Part shown: positions 1 through 6,503 of the stretch, in pieces | Numbering within the stretch: position 1 is the first letter of the stretch | How the letters are laid out: each line of letters opens with the position of its first letter | Assembly: GCA_024699005.1 (NCBI GenBank) | Contig: JAILQN010000270.1 | Span: 1 to 22,846 of the forward strand | DNA length: 22,846 nt | From: Clostridia bacterium | Lineage (GTDB): Bacteria; Bacillota_A; Clostridia; Oscillospirales; Acutalibacteraceae | Reading direction: 5' to 3' | Position numbers and translations under genes: made by a program | The notes under the pieces: generated by a model | Told to the model about the DNA's origin: nothing | The model's input: the letters and a program-made list of their open reading frames with translations, nothing else | Database searches by the model: none

Positions 1-810
1 GTCGGCAAGGAAAACGATAGTCTCAAAACTCGCTTCGCTTTCGGCTGAACAGCCTACGAACGCAGCGTAGTAATCAAGACCGTAATCATCGACAAGATAA
101 CGGAACGGGAATCTGTCGCCGAAAACCAGCGTTTTGACCGATGCCGTATCCACAGCGTTTTTGTACTTTTCGTCAAGGGCGTGCAGTTCCGCAACGTATG
201 TATTCTTGTTCGCGGAATACAGCTCTGTGTTTTCCGCATCGATCTCACAAAGACCGGCGGCGATCGTTTCGCAAAGCAAGGCGGCGTTTTTAAGAGAGAG
301 CCAGACGTGCTCGTCATACTCGGGTCCTTCCTCTTCTTCGCCGTGTTCATCTTCATGCTCTGCCTCATGTTCGCCTTCCATGCCTTCCTTTACCTCTTCT
401 TCCCTGACGATATCGCCAAGAGACTCCAGAAGGTTGATCACGACCATGTCCTTATTGGTGGCCTCTGATAAAGCGTCTTCAACCCATTCGTCGGATTCGC
501 CGCCGACATATATAAACATATCGCAGGCGGATATTTTGATAATATCGTCCGCTGTAGGCTGATAACTGTGAAGATCTACGCCGCTGTCAAGCAGCATATC
601 AACGTCGGCAAATCCGGCGTTATCGCCGAGGAGCTGCCGTACCCAGTCATATACCGGAAAGATAGTTGTAACGATGCTGAGCTTTTCGGCGTTTTCCTGC
701 GCGGGGGCGGTCCCTGCCTGAGTCTGATTTTCCGTTTCGGTTTTCCCGCAGCCGGCAAGCACGCCGACGCACATTATAAGGCAGAGAACTGCCGCAATTG
801 TTTTTTTCAT
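1..810 (-). CDS. Zinc/manganese-type ABC transporter substrate-binding lipoprotein (3' end outside window)
   Basis: The visible 270 residues form the N-terminal part of a cluster A-1 (ZnuA/AdcA-like) metal-binding lipoprotein that would capture zinc outside the membrane and pass it to an ABC permease. A signal peptide ends in the lipobox LAGC, with Cys21 as the lipid-modified residue. His81 in GVDLHSYQPT and His168 in DEHVWLS match the first two metal-ligand positions of the family. Residues 139-163 are an acidic, His-rich loop typical of zinc-specific members. The third ligand position is unusual: where ZnuA has FHDAF, this protein has FGDRFPF, so the His is replaced by Gly. The ATG at 810 is preceded by GGAGG at a good distance. 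The gene lies downstream of a small Cys/His membrane protein and is probably co-transcribed from the promoter at 1277-1305. The stop codon and the permease and ATPase genes are outside the window. Zinc specificity is an inference from the loop. Confidence 0.85.
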   Translation of the reverse strand, partial: MKKTIAAVLCLIMCVGVLAGCGKTETENQTQAGTAPAQENAEKLSIVTTIFPVYDWVRQLLGDNAGFADVDMLLDSGVDLHSYQPTADDIIKISACDMFIYVGGESDEWVEDALSEATNKDMVVINLLESLGDIVREEEVKEGMEGEHEAEHEDEHGEEEEGPEYDEHVWLSLKNAALLCETIAAGLCEIDAENTELYSANKNTYVAELHALDEKYKNAVDTASVKTLVFGDRFPFRYLVDDYGLDYYAAFVGCSAESEASFETIVFLAD

Positions 811-852
811 ATAATACCTCCGTATTAAACGTCAATTTGTGAAAACAATAAA

Positions 853-910
853 ACAGGGGGTGCGGTATGCAACCGCACAGTCCGCGCAAAAAGACGGACT
901 GCCCCCTTGT
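853..910 (-). terminator. Branched intercistronic RNA structure (attenuator-like)
   Basis: Between the small membrane protein and the lipoprotein gene, two hairpins are enclosed by an outer G5/C5 stem. The outer stem pairs 856-860 with 902-906; the inner hairpins pair 861-866 with 872-877 and 878-884 with 895-901. Read on the minus strand, the outer stem is followed by a T-rich run. The shape suggests a partial terminator or attenuator that sets the ratio of the two gene products. An effect on expression is inferred, not seen. Confidence 0.5.
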
Positions 911-921
911 ATGTTTTGCGT

Positions 922-1218
922 TTAATCCAGAAGTTTGACCTTCAGCGAGATCGGTGTCTCAGTATGGGATCCGTTCCTACACAGCGGAACAAGCCGCACG
1001 ACGGCGCTGAACGCAGAGAACAGCGCGGCGAGTGCTGCGACCGCGCCGGAAAGCGTTTTCAATATATTCCGGCATACGGCGATCATTTCGCAGATCGGGC
1101 AATCCGCGCCGGAACAGTCATGATCCGCTTCACTTGCGATCACAAAAAGAGAGAACATCATTACAAAAACAAACAGACCGGCAAAAACAACAGATGCCAC
1201 GCGCTTGAATTTTGCCAT
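922..1218 (-). CDS. Small Cys/His-rich membrane protein next to zinc transporter gene
   Basis: This is a 98-residue protein with two predicted membrane segments (about residues 9-28 and 57-76). Between them is a short segment with His33, Cys35, Cys40, Cys43 and Cys49 (core DCPIC), which could bind a metal. The start chosen is the ATG at 1218, because a strong ribosome site (AAGGGGGTG) lies just upstream. A longer reading to 1332 would run through the promoter and operator and is rejected. The gene is first in a probable two-gene unit with the zinc-type lipoprotein. I do not know a named family for it. Similar short proteins next to zinc transport genes are familiar from Clostridia, but I cannot confirm homology here. 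A role in zinc sensing or uptake is an inference from context and the Cys/His cluster. Confidence 0.7.
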   Translation of the reverse strand: MAKFKRVASVVFAGLFVFVMMFSLFVIASEADHDCSGADCPICEMIAVCRNILKTLSGAVAALAALFSAFSAVVRLVPLCRNGSHTETPISLKVKLLD

Positions 1219-1250
1219 AATGTCACCCCCTTCTGATATACTGTGTTCGC

Positions 1251-1277
1251 TTAATTTGCAAATGATTTGCAAATTAA
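1251..1277. promoter_or_regulatory. 27-bp palindromic operator (probable Zur/Fur-family site)
   Basis: The two 13-bp arms (TTAATTTGCAAAT and its exact complement) are perfect and separated by one central base at 1264. The site begins at the -10 box and covers the expected transcription start of the small membrane protein/zinc lipoprotein unit, the usual place for a repressor. Assignment to a zinc-responsive Fur-family repressor rests on the regulated genes and on the odd-spaced palindrome form. The sequence does not match a consensus that I can cite exactly. Confidence 0.7.
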
Positions 1278-1305
1278 TTATACATTCTTTTCCGTTTTTT
1301 GTCAA
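1277..1305 (-). promoter_or_regulatory. Near-consensus sigma-A promoter of the zinc unit
   Basis: On the minus strand, TTGACA (1300-1305) and TATAAT (1277-1282) are perfect hexamers with a 17-bp spacer. They lie about 60 bases upstream of the small membrane protein and overlap the palindromic operator by one base. Confidence 0.9.
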
Positions 1306-1318
1306 TACATAAAATATA

Positions 1319-1353
1319 AAAAGGAACTGCAACAGAAGTGTTTACAGCCCCTT
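1319..1353 (-). terminator. Rho-independent terminator after the response regulator
   Basis: Nine pairs (two of them G-T) join 1345-1353 with 1321-1329. On the minus strand a T run follows. The hairpin lies 10 bases past the response-regulator stop and separates that gene from the zinc promoter. Confidence 0.7.
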
Positions 1354-1362
1354 CATTTTTCA

Positions 1363-2037
1363 TCAATCCGATTCGATCTTATAGCCCGTGCCGTAGATCG
1401 TTTTTATATGATTCGCGCCCCAGTCGCCCAGTTTCGTGCGCAGACGCGCCACGTGGGAATCGACGGTGCGCATGCCGCCGTCAAAATCGTAGCCCCAGAT
1501 CTCGTCCAGCAGGGATTCGCGGGTGAACACCTTGCCGGGAGCGGAAACGAGCGAGACCAGGATGCTGTACTCCTTGAGAGTGAGCGTCACCGGCTTATCG
1601 TTTATCCTGACTTCGTGCGCGGCGGAATCGAGCGTCAGCCCGTCAACGGAATAGACGTCGCGGGTGTCAAAGTCGGAGTCCCTTTTAAGAAGCGCAGCGA
1701 CCCTTTTCATCAGGATAGTCGGACGGAAAGGCTTGGTCACGTAATCGTCCGCCCCCGATTCGAAGCCCATCAGCTCGTCGAACTCCTGACTGCGGGCAGT
1801 AAGCATGATCACCGGCACGTTGGAGGTCTGTCTGATCGTGCGGCAAACCTCCCAGCCGTCCATTTTCGGCATCATGATGTCCAGGATGATCAGGGAGATA
1901 TCGTCGTTGGAATTGAATACTTCGAGAGCCTCTTCGCCGTCGTACGCGGCAAGAGGTTCATAACCGTTTTTTGAGAGAAAGTCGCTGACCAGTCTGACGA
2001 TAGCCTGCTCGTCGTCGGCGACAAGCACCTTTTTCAT
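1363..2037 (-). CDS. OmpR/PhoB-family response regulator, orphan in this window
   Basis: This is a 224-residue two-domain DNA-binding regulator. The receiver domain (about 1-118) has the acidic pair Asp8-Asp9, phosphoacceptor Asp53 in ILDIMMP, Thr80 and Lys102 in the TKPF switch. The winged-helix domain (about 128-224) carries the family signature near RTVDSHVARLRTKLG and ends in YGTGYKI. All residues needed for phosphorylation are present. The gene starts 13 bases after the queT stop on the same strand and is probably co-transcribed with it. No sensor kinase gene follows: the next genes are a terminator and the zinc unit. Its signal and targets cannot be told from sequence. Placement behind a preQ1 riboswitch leader is unusual. 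Confidence 0.92.
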   Translation of the reverse strand: MKKVLVADDEQAIVRLVSDFLSKNGYEPLAAYDGEEALEVFNSNDDISLIILDIMMPKMDGWEVCRTIRQTSNVPVIMLTARSQEFDELMGFESGADDYVTKPFRPTILMKRVAALLKRDSDFDTRDVYSVDGLTLDSAAHEVRINDKPVTLTLKEYSILVSLVSAPGKVFTRESLLDEIWGYDFDGGMRTVDSHVARLRTKLGDWGANHIKTIYGTGYKIESD

Positions 2038-2050
2038 ATCAATTACCGCC

Positions 2051-2572
2051 TTAAGTGGATTTATTTTGTCTGAATATCTTATACTTTTTGACAGCCGCCA
2101 TGAACGGTATGCCCAGAACTATACAGATGACAGCCTCGCCCAAAGCGATCGTCCAGCAGGAGCCCCAGAACAGGGCGGGCGAACGGTCGCCCATAAACCA
2201 TATTTCAAAGGCAATTATTATACCGTTGAAAACGACAGGAGGCAGAGTCGATAAAACGGAAATTCCTTTTAAACAGATATTCCGCAGAGCGCGGGTGCAG
2301 ATCGCGGCAAGCAGAGTCGCGAGCGTTCCGAACACAACGTCGATAATGCCTACCGTGCTTGTGATGTTCGATATCGCGCAGCCTATCACAAGCCCCGGGA
2401 TCGCGGCGGGCGTGAATACAGGCAAAAGGGTGAGCACCTCCGAGAACCTGAACTGTACCGGGCCAAAAGCCAGTCCCATGAGCTCCGCGACCTTAGTAAA
2501 AGCGACGTAAAGCGCCGCAATGACTGCACCGTCGGCAATATACCGGACGGCGTCCCGTTTTGATACTTTCAT
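2051..2572 (-). CDS. queT: Queuosine-precursor transporter QueT
   Basis: This 173-residue integral membrane protein with about five hydrophobic segments belongs to the QueT family (formerly DUF988). These are substrate-binding S components thought to take up queuosine precursors such as preQ1 with an energy-coupling ECF module. Recognisable features are the N-terminal ALYVAFT segment, the QFRFSEVLTLLP motif (about residues 41-52) and the following GLVIGC helix. The length is normal. A preQ1-I riboswitch directly upstream, with the ribosome site in its tail, supports both the function and the ATG at 2572. A response regulator follows after 13 bases. No queuosine synthesis gene is in the window, which fits a salvage lifestyle. 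The ECF ATPase and transmembrane genes are expected elsewhere. Confidence 0.92.
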   Translation of the reverse strand: MKVSKRDAVRYIADGAVIAALYVAFTKVAELMGLAFGPVQFRFSEVLTLLPVFTPAAIPGLVIGCAISNITSTVGIIDVVFGTLATLLAAICTRALRNICLKGISVLSTLPPVVFNGIIIAFEIWFMGDRSPALFWGSCWTIALGEAVICIVLGIPFMAAVKKYKIFRQNKST

Positions 2573-2581
2573 TGTTTTGTT

Positions 2582-2623
2582 CTCCTTAGTTTTGTTTAAG
2601 GACAGGATGGTTTCGAACTGTCC
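2582..2623 (-). promoter_or_regulatory. preQ1-I riboswitch
   Basis: On the minus strand a 6-bp stem (GGACAG at 2623-2618 with CTGTCC at 2605-2600) encloses a 12-base loop. An A-rich tail, AAACAAAACTAAGGAG, follows and contains the ribosome site of queT. This stem, loop and A-rich pseudoknot tail ending in AAGG match class I preQ1 riboswitches, especially the short type with a UUAACAAAACAAGG-like tail. Because the ribosome site lies in the tail, translational control is likely: preQ1 binding would hide it. A separate 5-bp hairpin (2623-2635) precedes the aptamer. Confidence 0.85.
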
Positions 2624-2640
2624 GGTGAAACACCGAGTAT

Positions 2641-2669
2641 ATTGTAGCAGACATTTTTGAAAAAGTCAA
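2641..2669 (-). promoter_or_regulatory. Promoter of the queT-response regulator unit
   Basis: On the minus strand, TTGACT (2664-2669) and TACAAT (2641-2646) are separated by 17 bp. The expected transcription start falls just before the riboswitch leader. Confidence 0.8.
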
Positions 2670-2690
2670 TATTGACAGGAACAATCGATT

Positions 2691-2748
2691 CAATGTACAA
2701 TGTGCAATGTACATTGAATTGCACATTGCACATTACACATTGCACATT
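2691..2748. repeat. Heptamer tandem repeat in inverted halves
   Basis: Three units of the form CAATGTR (2691-2711) are followed by units of the form RCACATT (2721-2748). The second set is the reverse complement, in register, of the first. The two halves can pair as an 18-bp hairpin (2691-2708 with 2718-2735, two mismatches) with a 9-base loop. The tract fills most of the space between the queT promoter and minD. Confidence 0.85.
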
Positions 2749-2786
2749 AGCCAGCCGTCCTCTTCACTGAAACACAGAAAGTAAAA

Positions 2787-3527
2787 ATGAGTACAACTAT
2801 TATTATCACCTCCGGCAAGGGAGGCGTGGGGAAATCCACCGCAGCGATATTCCTGGCAAAGGAGCTTGCCGGCATGGGGAAAAACACCCTGCTGATCGAC
2901 TCGGACACAGCCCTCGGGGCGGACGAGATAATCGCCGGCGTCGGGGAAAGCGTCGCGTTCAACTGGGACGATATCCTGTGCGAACGCTGCGAAAAAGAGC
3001 AGGGACTGACGGAAGTCTGCGAAAACCTGAGCCTTATCGCCTGCCCGAAATATATCCCCGAAGAAGTTCCCGACGACGCGTTCACCCGCCTCGCGGAAAT
3101 GTACGGCGACGACTTCGACTATATCCTGATCGACTGTCCCGCCGGCGTGGACAACGACTTCAGAAAAGCCGCCGCGGCCGCGGAAAAGGCGCTGATCGTC
3201 GCCACCGCGGACGGGATCTCCGTAGCATGCGCGTCAGAGACCGCGGAGCAGCTCATCCGCCTGGGTTTTAAGGAAACCGACCTGCGTCTGCTTGTGAACC
3301 GGTTCGTAAAAAAGGCGGCGAAGAGATCGCGCCTCCTGAATATCGACGGGGCTATAGACAAATCCGGCGTCAGGCTCATCGGCATCCTGCCGGAAGATAA
3401 AAGGATCCCGTTCATGTCCGTCACCGGCAAAGGGCCGGATGATTCGGGCAGATTCATGCTCGCCGTCGCCCGGGTGGCGAAGAGGATCACGGGAGAGGAC
3501 GTGCCGCTGGCGATAAACAAGCTGTGA
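2787..3527 (+). CDS. MinD/ParA-like deviant Walker ATPase
   Basis: This 246-residue ATPase of the MinD/Mrp/ParA class has a deviant Walker A motif, SGKGGVGKST at residues 9-18, with signature Lys11. It also has a switch-like LLIDSDTALG at 35-44 and a Walker B-like YILIDCPAG. Members use ATP-dependent dimerisation to position proteins or division sites on the membrane. The C-terminus (VARVAKRITGEDVPLAINKL) is helical but is not a clear MinD membrane-targeting helix, and no minC or minE is adjacent. A cell-division role is therefore uncertain, and the gene could serve another positioning system. The ribosome site before the ATG at 2787 is weak. It is divergent from queT across a heptamer repeat and ends at a good terminator. 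A second, broken copy of its last 56 codons is at 8743-8916. Confidence 0.88.
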   Translation: MSTTIIITSGKGGVGKSTAAIFLAKELAGMGKNTLLIDSDTALGADEIIAGVGESVAFNWDDILCERCEKEQGLTEVCENLSLIACPKYIPEEVPDDAFTRLAEMYGDDFDYILIDCPAGVDNDFRKAAAAAEKALIVATADGISVACASETAEQLIRLGFKETDLRLLVNRFVKKAAKRSRLLNIDGAIDKSGVRLIGILPEDKRIPFMSVTGKGPDDSGRFMLAVARVAKRITGEDVPLAINKL

Positions 3528-3540
3528 TAAATCAAAAGAT

Positions 3541-3575
3541 CCGGGCGGCCCTGAAAGGACCGTCCGGTGTTTTTG
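3541..3575 (+). terminator. Terminator after minD
   Basis: The stem CCGGGCGG (with one G-T pair) pairs with CCGTCCGG around a short loop and is followed by a T run at 3570-3574. On the other strand a shorter T-rich stretch follows the same stem, so it may also stop transcripts from the lectin gene. Confidence 0.8.
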
Positions 3576-3577
3576 CG

Positions 3578-3605
3578 CAGCGTCCAGAGTGCAGCGTACA
3601 GTGAT
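3578..3605. repeat. Heptamer tandem repeat, four units
   Basis: Four 7-bp units beginning with CAG (CAGCGTC, CAGAGTG, CAGCGTA, CAGTGAT) follow directly after the minD terminator. The sequence is unrelated to the tract at 2691, but the period is the same. Confidence 0.6.
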
Positions 3606-3656
3606 GAGTCACATACGGCGCAGCTGGACATATCCGCCGCTGTTACGGTTTCACGC

Positions 3657-6395
3657 TTACATTTTTCCGAACAGATGAGCGAAGAAATACGCTATTTTAT
3701 GGAAGAATCCTACGATCATACCCCAGAAGCCTTTATGGGGTTTTCCACACCACTTACAATTGTTTTGCTGTTGTTCTTTATTCTCACCGGCAGCGTCCGC
3801 TATATGCGCTCCGCAACGATTGCAGTTGCCATTTTCATCAATATCAGCATGACCAAGAGCATTAACAGTTTCACCATTGTGGACAATTTGCTTACAGATC
3901 ATACAGTACTCATCACCAGTGTACCCGAATTCAGTACACGACGGATCAACGACGTTAATTAGAGTATAATCGTGCTCTTCATGATATGATATATCGATTT
4001 TTCCCGATTCAGAATCCTCAGTGTGGATTGTAATAGATTTTGCGCATTCATCACCTTCCGGTTTTATATTATTTATTGAAAACTCATCATCATCATGCTG
4101 AATAAAAATATCAAGATCATTTAACTTATCAGATTCGATCTTTGGCTCATTTGAAGAAAAATCAAGTGTGGTTTCTGATGCGTTTCCACTTGCACCTACT
4201 GCAATAATATCGGAGCCTGCAATCATACCATATTTGTAAGCAGACAATTCAAAATAAGAACCAGTTTGCTTCGTATTTATTTTTGATTTTCCATAACAAT
4301 CATATATCGACGTTCCTCCGTTTTCGCAATAATATGTTGCATAATTCTGATTATAACTGACATTCGCATAATATTGTTGGTTGCTTGTTATTTCATATGA
4401 ATTAGCAGAATAAGGGACAATAACCGCTGTCACTCCTAAGTAATCATTTGTTACCGAATATAATGCATCTATATTTGTCTCCGTAACTTCTTCACCATTA
4501 TATGAAAAGAATGATCCGTCGTCTCCGTTGACAGTTAGAACACTATCTGAAGCAACCAAAAATCTAACATAATCATTATATATATCATCATTTTGAATAT
4601 CAAATGAATCGGAAAAGGATTCGTTCTTTTTTGGCGCATAAAATGCAGGATACAATGATGAATTAATTAAACCCGGAGCCCATGTATTAATATTATTCAG
4701 ATCTCCTGTGAAAACAGATGTAATGGAATCTATTTTTTTATATTCAAAATTCACATTAATATCAGCACTTAATTTACCACGATAAACCTCTTTATAATCA
4801 TCTGAAATGAAAATAAAAATGGGTTCACCATAAATATTGCCATCTTCTCCTACTTTTGTGTTATTACAGTCATAAGCTGCTATTGCGTACCAACCGTGCA
4901 TAAAATCATCTGGCAAAATACCAATCAGAGTAACAGAATGACCTTCTCCTGGGATTTGATAACCGATTACGGGTAAATATCCCGATGATGAAATCATTTT
5001 TGCTGCGGTAACCGTATCTTTTAATTTGTTCTCGATTAAGTTACCTGCCAAATTCACACAATAGAGTAAGGAACACTGCGTATACATCAAGATGTTTATG
5101 CTGTCTTTTAGTTTTGTTGATAACGGTAATTCATAAACAGTATTGCCACCATACTTTTCGGGGGATATAGTCGACAACAATGATGAATCCATACACGCTA
5201 TACCATAACAAGATCCTCCCCAAAAGCCATAATTATTACCCTCTGCTTTATTTATGACATATTTCATACCTGCTGTCAAACCATTAACAAAGAAACACCA
5301 AGCGTCAATTTTTAAAGCTGGATTCATATATTTCAATCCGATTTTTGAAATACCAGCTGACCCAATATCCTTATGTTCAAAATTAAAATCGTCTCTGCCA
5401 TATTTAAAACCGAATTTTGGAGAAAGAAGATATTCTTCTTGACATTTACTGCACACAATGGAAGTATTATCACGATTAAAACACCAATTGTGCACATGCT
5501 CCTCTGGATTTAACGGGACATCATCCCACTCACAAATAAAACCCATACACTCCGGATCGTTGGATGCACCCATTTCTCCGACATCATTCCATCCGAAAGC
5601 ATAGGTATAGTTGAGGATCGAAAGGACTGTCTCTGTTTCTCCATAATATCCTGATTTAGACGGTTCTCCCTGCCGCCAATTATCATAAGTCCAGTCCTCA
5701 CCGGTGATCCAGGCGTAATTGTCGGTTGTACTGTTCAAAGTTGCGCCAAGATAATATCCATAACTATCGTTGGATGATTTTTTAAGACATGCTTCAAGAT
5801 AATTTTGTTCCCCCTCTGATGTAATAGTTGCAAGATGACCTCCTTTCTTTTCGCAAGCTTCTTTTGCTTCTGTCCAGGAAAGACCGGCTGTCTCAAAAAT
5901 TTCATAGCGATGACTATTATACTCCTGCGGAATAGTAGTGTTGCTATTATTTAAACCGATTACAGCAATTTCCCCGTTATTATTATATACATCGAGACTG
6001 GAAAGAAGTACACCTCTGCTGTTTTCTGTAACAAATCTGCCACCTTTTCCAAAATACACCCATTCATTATTATCGGTATCCAGATAGTATGCCAGCCCAT
6101 CTGTCCAGTTATTCTGGTTTGCATAACCAACAACAATACCGCTTAAAAACATCAGTTTCTGACTATAGTCAAACACATTAAATACGACTAACTCAGTTCG
6201 GTTATTTCTATAGCCCTCGATATATATAACAAATTCCGCGCGACCTTCCATCGGTATCTCGGGAAAGTCGCTCAACGAATAATCCTTCGCATGAGCTACT
6301 GTTGCAGGATTAAAATCAAAATGCGCTGCCGGCAATATACCGACCAGCATGATCACCGCAAGCAAAACCGATAATGTTTTTCTAAATGTTTTCAT
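3657..6395 (-). CDS. Secreted C-type-lectin protein with putative papain-like site and novel C-terminal tail
   Basis: This 912-residue exported protein has a signal peptide at 1-36 (probable cut after VAHA). A C-type-lectin-like domain at about 160-291 shows the W-x-x-A-x-x-x-C start, GGHLATI at 185-191, YLGA, NW-x-x-GEPS and FICEW. Residues 385-515 resemble a papain-fold peptidase: Cys396 in GGSCYGIA, His486 in GEGHSVTL and Asp509 in AAYDC have the order and spacing of a Cys-His-Asp triad. That domain is an inference. The region 550-790 is rich in Asn, Tyr and Asp without a clear family. Cys-pair repeats (CMIC, CNRCG) follow, and the protein ends in a tail (880-912) with CKWCGKPHKG, then FFHKIAYFF. 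The surface protein at 9145-14466 has the same tail. The gene is visibly AT-richer than minD, which suggests transfer. The ribosome site is GGAGGG, and the promoter is bracketed by two matching operators. Confidence 0.8.
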   Translation of the reverse strand: MKTFRKTLSVLLAVIMLVGILPAAHFDFNPATVAHAKDYSLSDFPEIPMEGRAEFVIYIEGYRNNRTELVVFNVFDYSQKLMFLSGIVVGYANQNNWTDGLAYYLDTDNNEWVYFGKGGRFVTENSRGVLLSSLDVYNNNGEIAVIGLNNSNTTIPQEYNSHRYEIFETAGLSWTEAKEACEKKGGHLATITSEGEQNYLEACLKKSSNDSYGYYLGATLNSTTDNYAWITGEDWTYDNWRQGEPSKSGYYGETETVLSILNYTYAFGWNDVGEMGASNDPECMGFICEWDDVPLNPEEHVHNWCFNRDNTSIVCSKCQEEYLLSPKFGFKYGRDDFNFEHKDIGSAGISKIGLKYMNPALKIDAWCFFVNGLTAGMKYVINKAEGNNYGFWGGSCYGIACMDSSLLSTISPEKYGGNTVYELPLSTKLKDSINILMYTQCSLLYCVNLAGNLIENKLKDTVTAAKMISSSGYLPVIGYQIPGEGHSVTLIGILPDDFMHGWYAIAAYDCNNTKVGEDGNIYGEPIFIFISDDYKEVYRGKLSADINVNFEYKKIDSITSVFTGDLNNINTWAPGLINSSLYPAFYAPKKNESFSDSFDIQNDDIYNDYVRFLVASDSVLTVNGDDGSFFSYNGEEVTETNIDALYSVTNDYLGVTAVIVPYSANSYEITSNQQYYANVSYNQNYATYYCENGGTSIYDCYGKSKINTKQTGSYFELSAYKYGMIAGSDIIAVGASGNASETTLDFSSNEPKIESDKLNDLDIFIQHDDDEFSINNIKPEGDECAKSITIHTEDSESGKIDISYHEEHDYTLINVVDPSCTEFGYTGDEYCMICKQIVHNGETVNALGHADIDENGNCNRCGAHIADAAGENKEQQQNNCKWCGKPHKGFWGMIVGFFHKIAYFFAHLFGKM

Positions 6396-6419
6396 ATAAA
6401 TCCCTCCGGAATTATTTAA

Positions 6420-6435
6420 ATAACCAAATGGTTAT
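6420..6435. promoter_or_regulatory. Operator 2 of the lectin gene promoter
   Basis: ATAACCAAATGGTTAT is an inverted repeat with 7-bp arms and a 2-bp centre. It lies between the -10 box and the ribosome site of the lectin gene. It shares the pattern ATAnCCAAAyGGnTAT with the site at 6475-6490, so both are probably bound by one protein. The adjacent XRE regulator is the best candidate. Confidence 0.7.
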
Positions 6436-6444
6436 CACAGGCAA

Positions 6445-6473
6445 ATATTAACACAACAATATGGTAATGTCAA
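6445..6473 (-). promoter_or_regulatory. Promoter of the lectin gene
   Basis: On the minus strand, TTGACA (6468-6473) and TAATAT (6445-6450) have a 17-bp spacer. The promoter lies between two matching palindromes. Confidence 0.8.
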
Positions 6474-6474
6474 G

Positions 6475-6490
6475 ATATCCAAACGGATAT
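6475..6490. promoter_or_regulatory. Operator 1, shared between lectin gene and XRE gene
   Basis: ATATCCAAACGGATAT is an inverted repeat with the same form as operator 2. Its centre is 55 bp away, about five helical turns. It sits just upstream of the lectin -35 box and directly before the ribosome site of the divergent XRE gene, so one bound protein could control both. Confidence 0.7.
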
Positions 6491-6503
6491 CGAGGTGTTG
6501 CAT

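Noticed and set aside
1219..1332. Upstream extension of the small membrane protein
   Set aside because: The added codons cover the -35/-10 boxes and the palindrome, and the ATG at 1218 has the ribosome site.
1267..1974. Plus-strand open frame opposite the response regulator
   Set aside because: The minus-strand frame has every receiver and winged-helix landmark. The plus frame starts within the zinc promoter.
6495..6503. GTG at 6495 or TTG at 6498 as start of the XRE gene
   Set aside because: Both fall in or against the GAGGTG ribosome site; TTG 6504 gives normal spacing.
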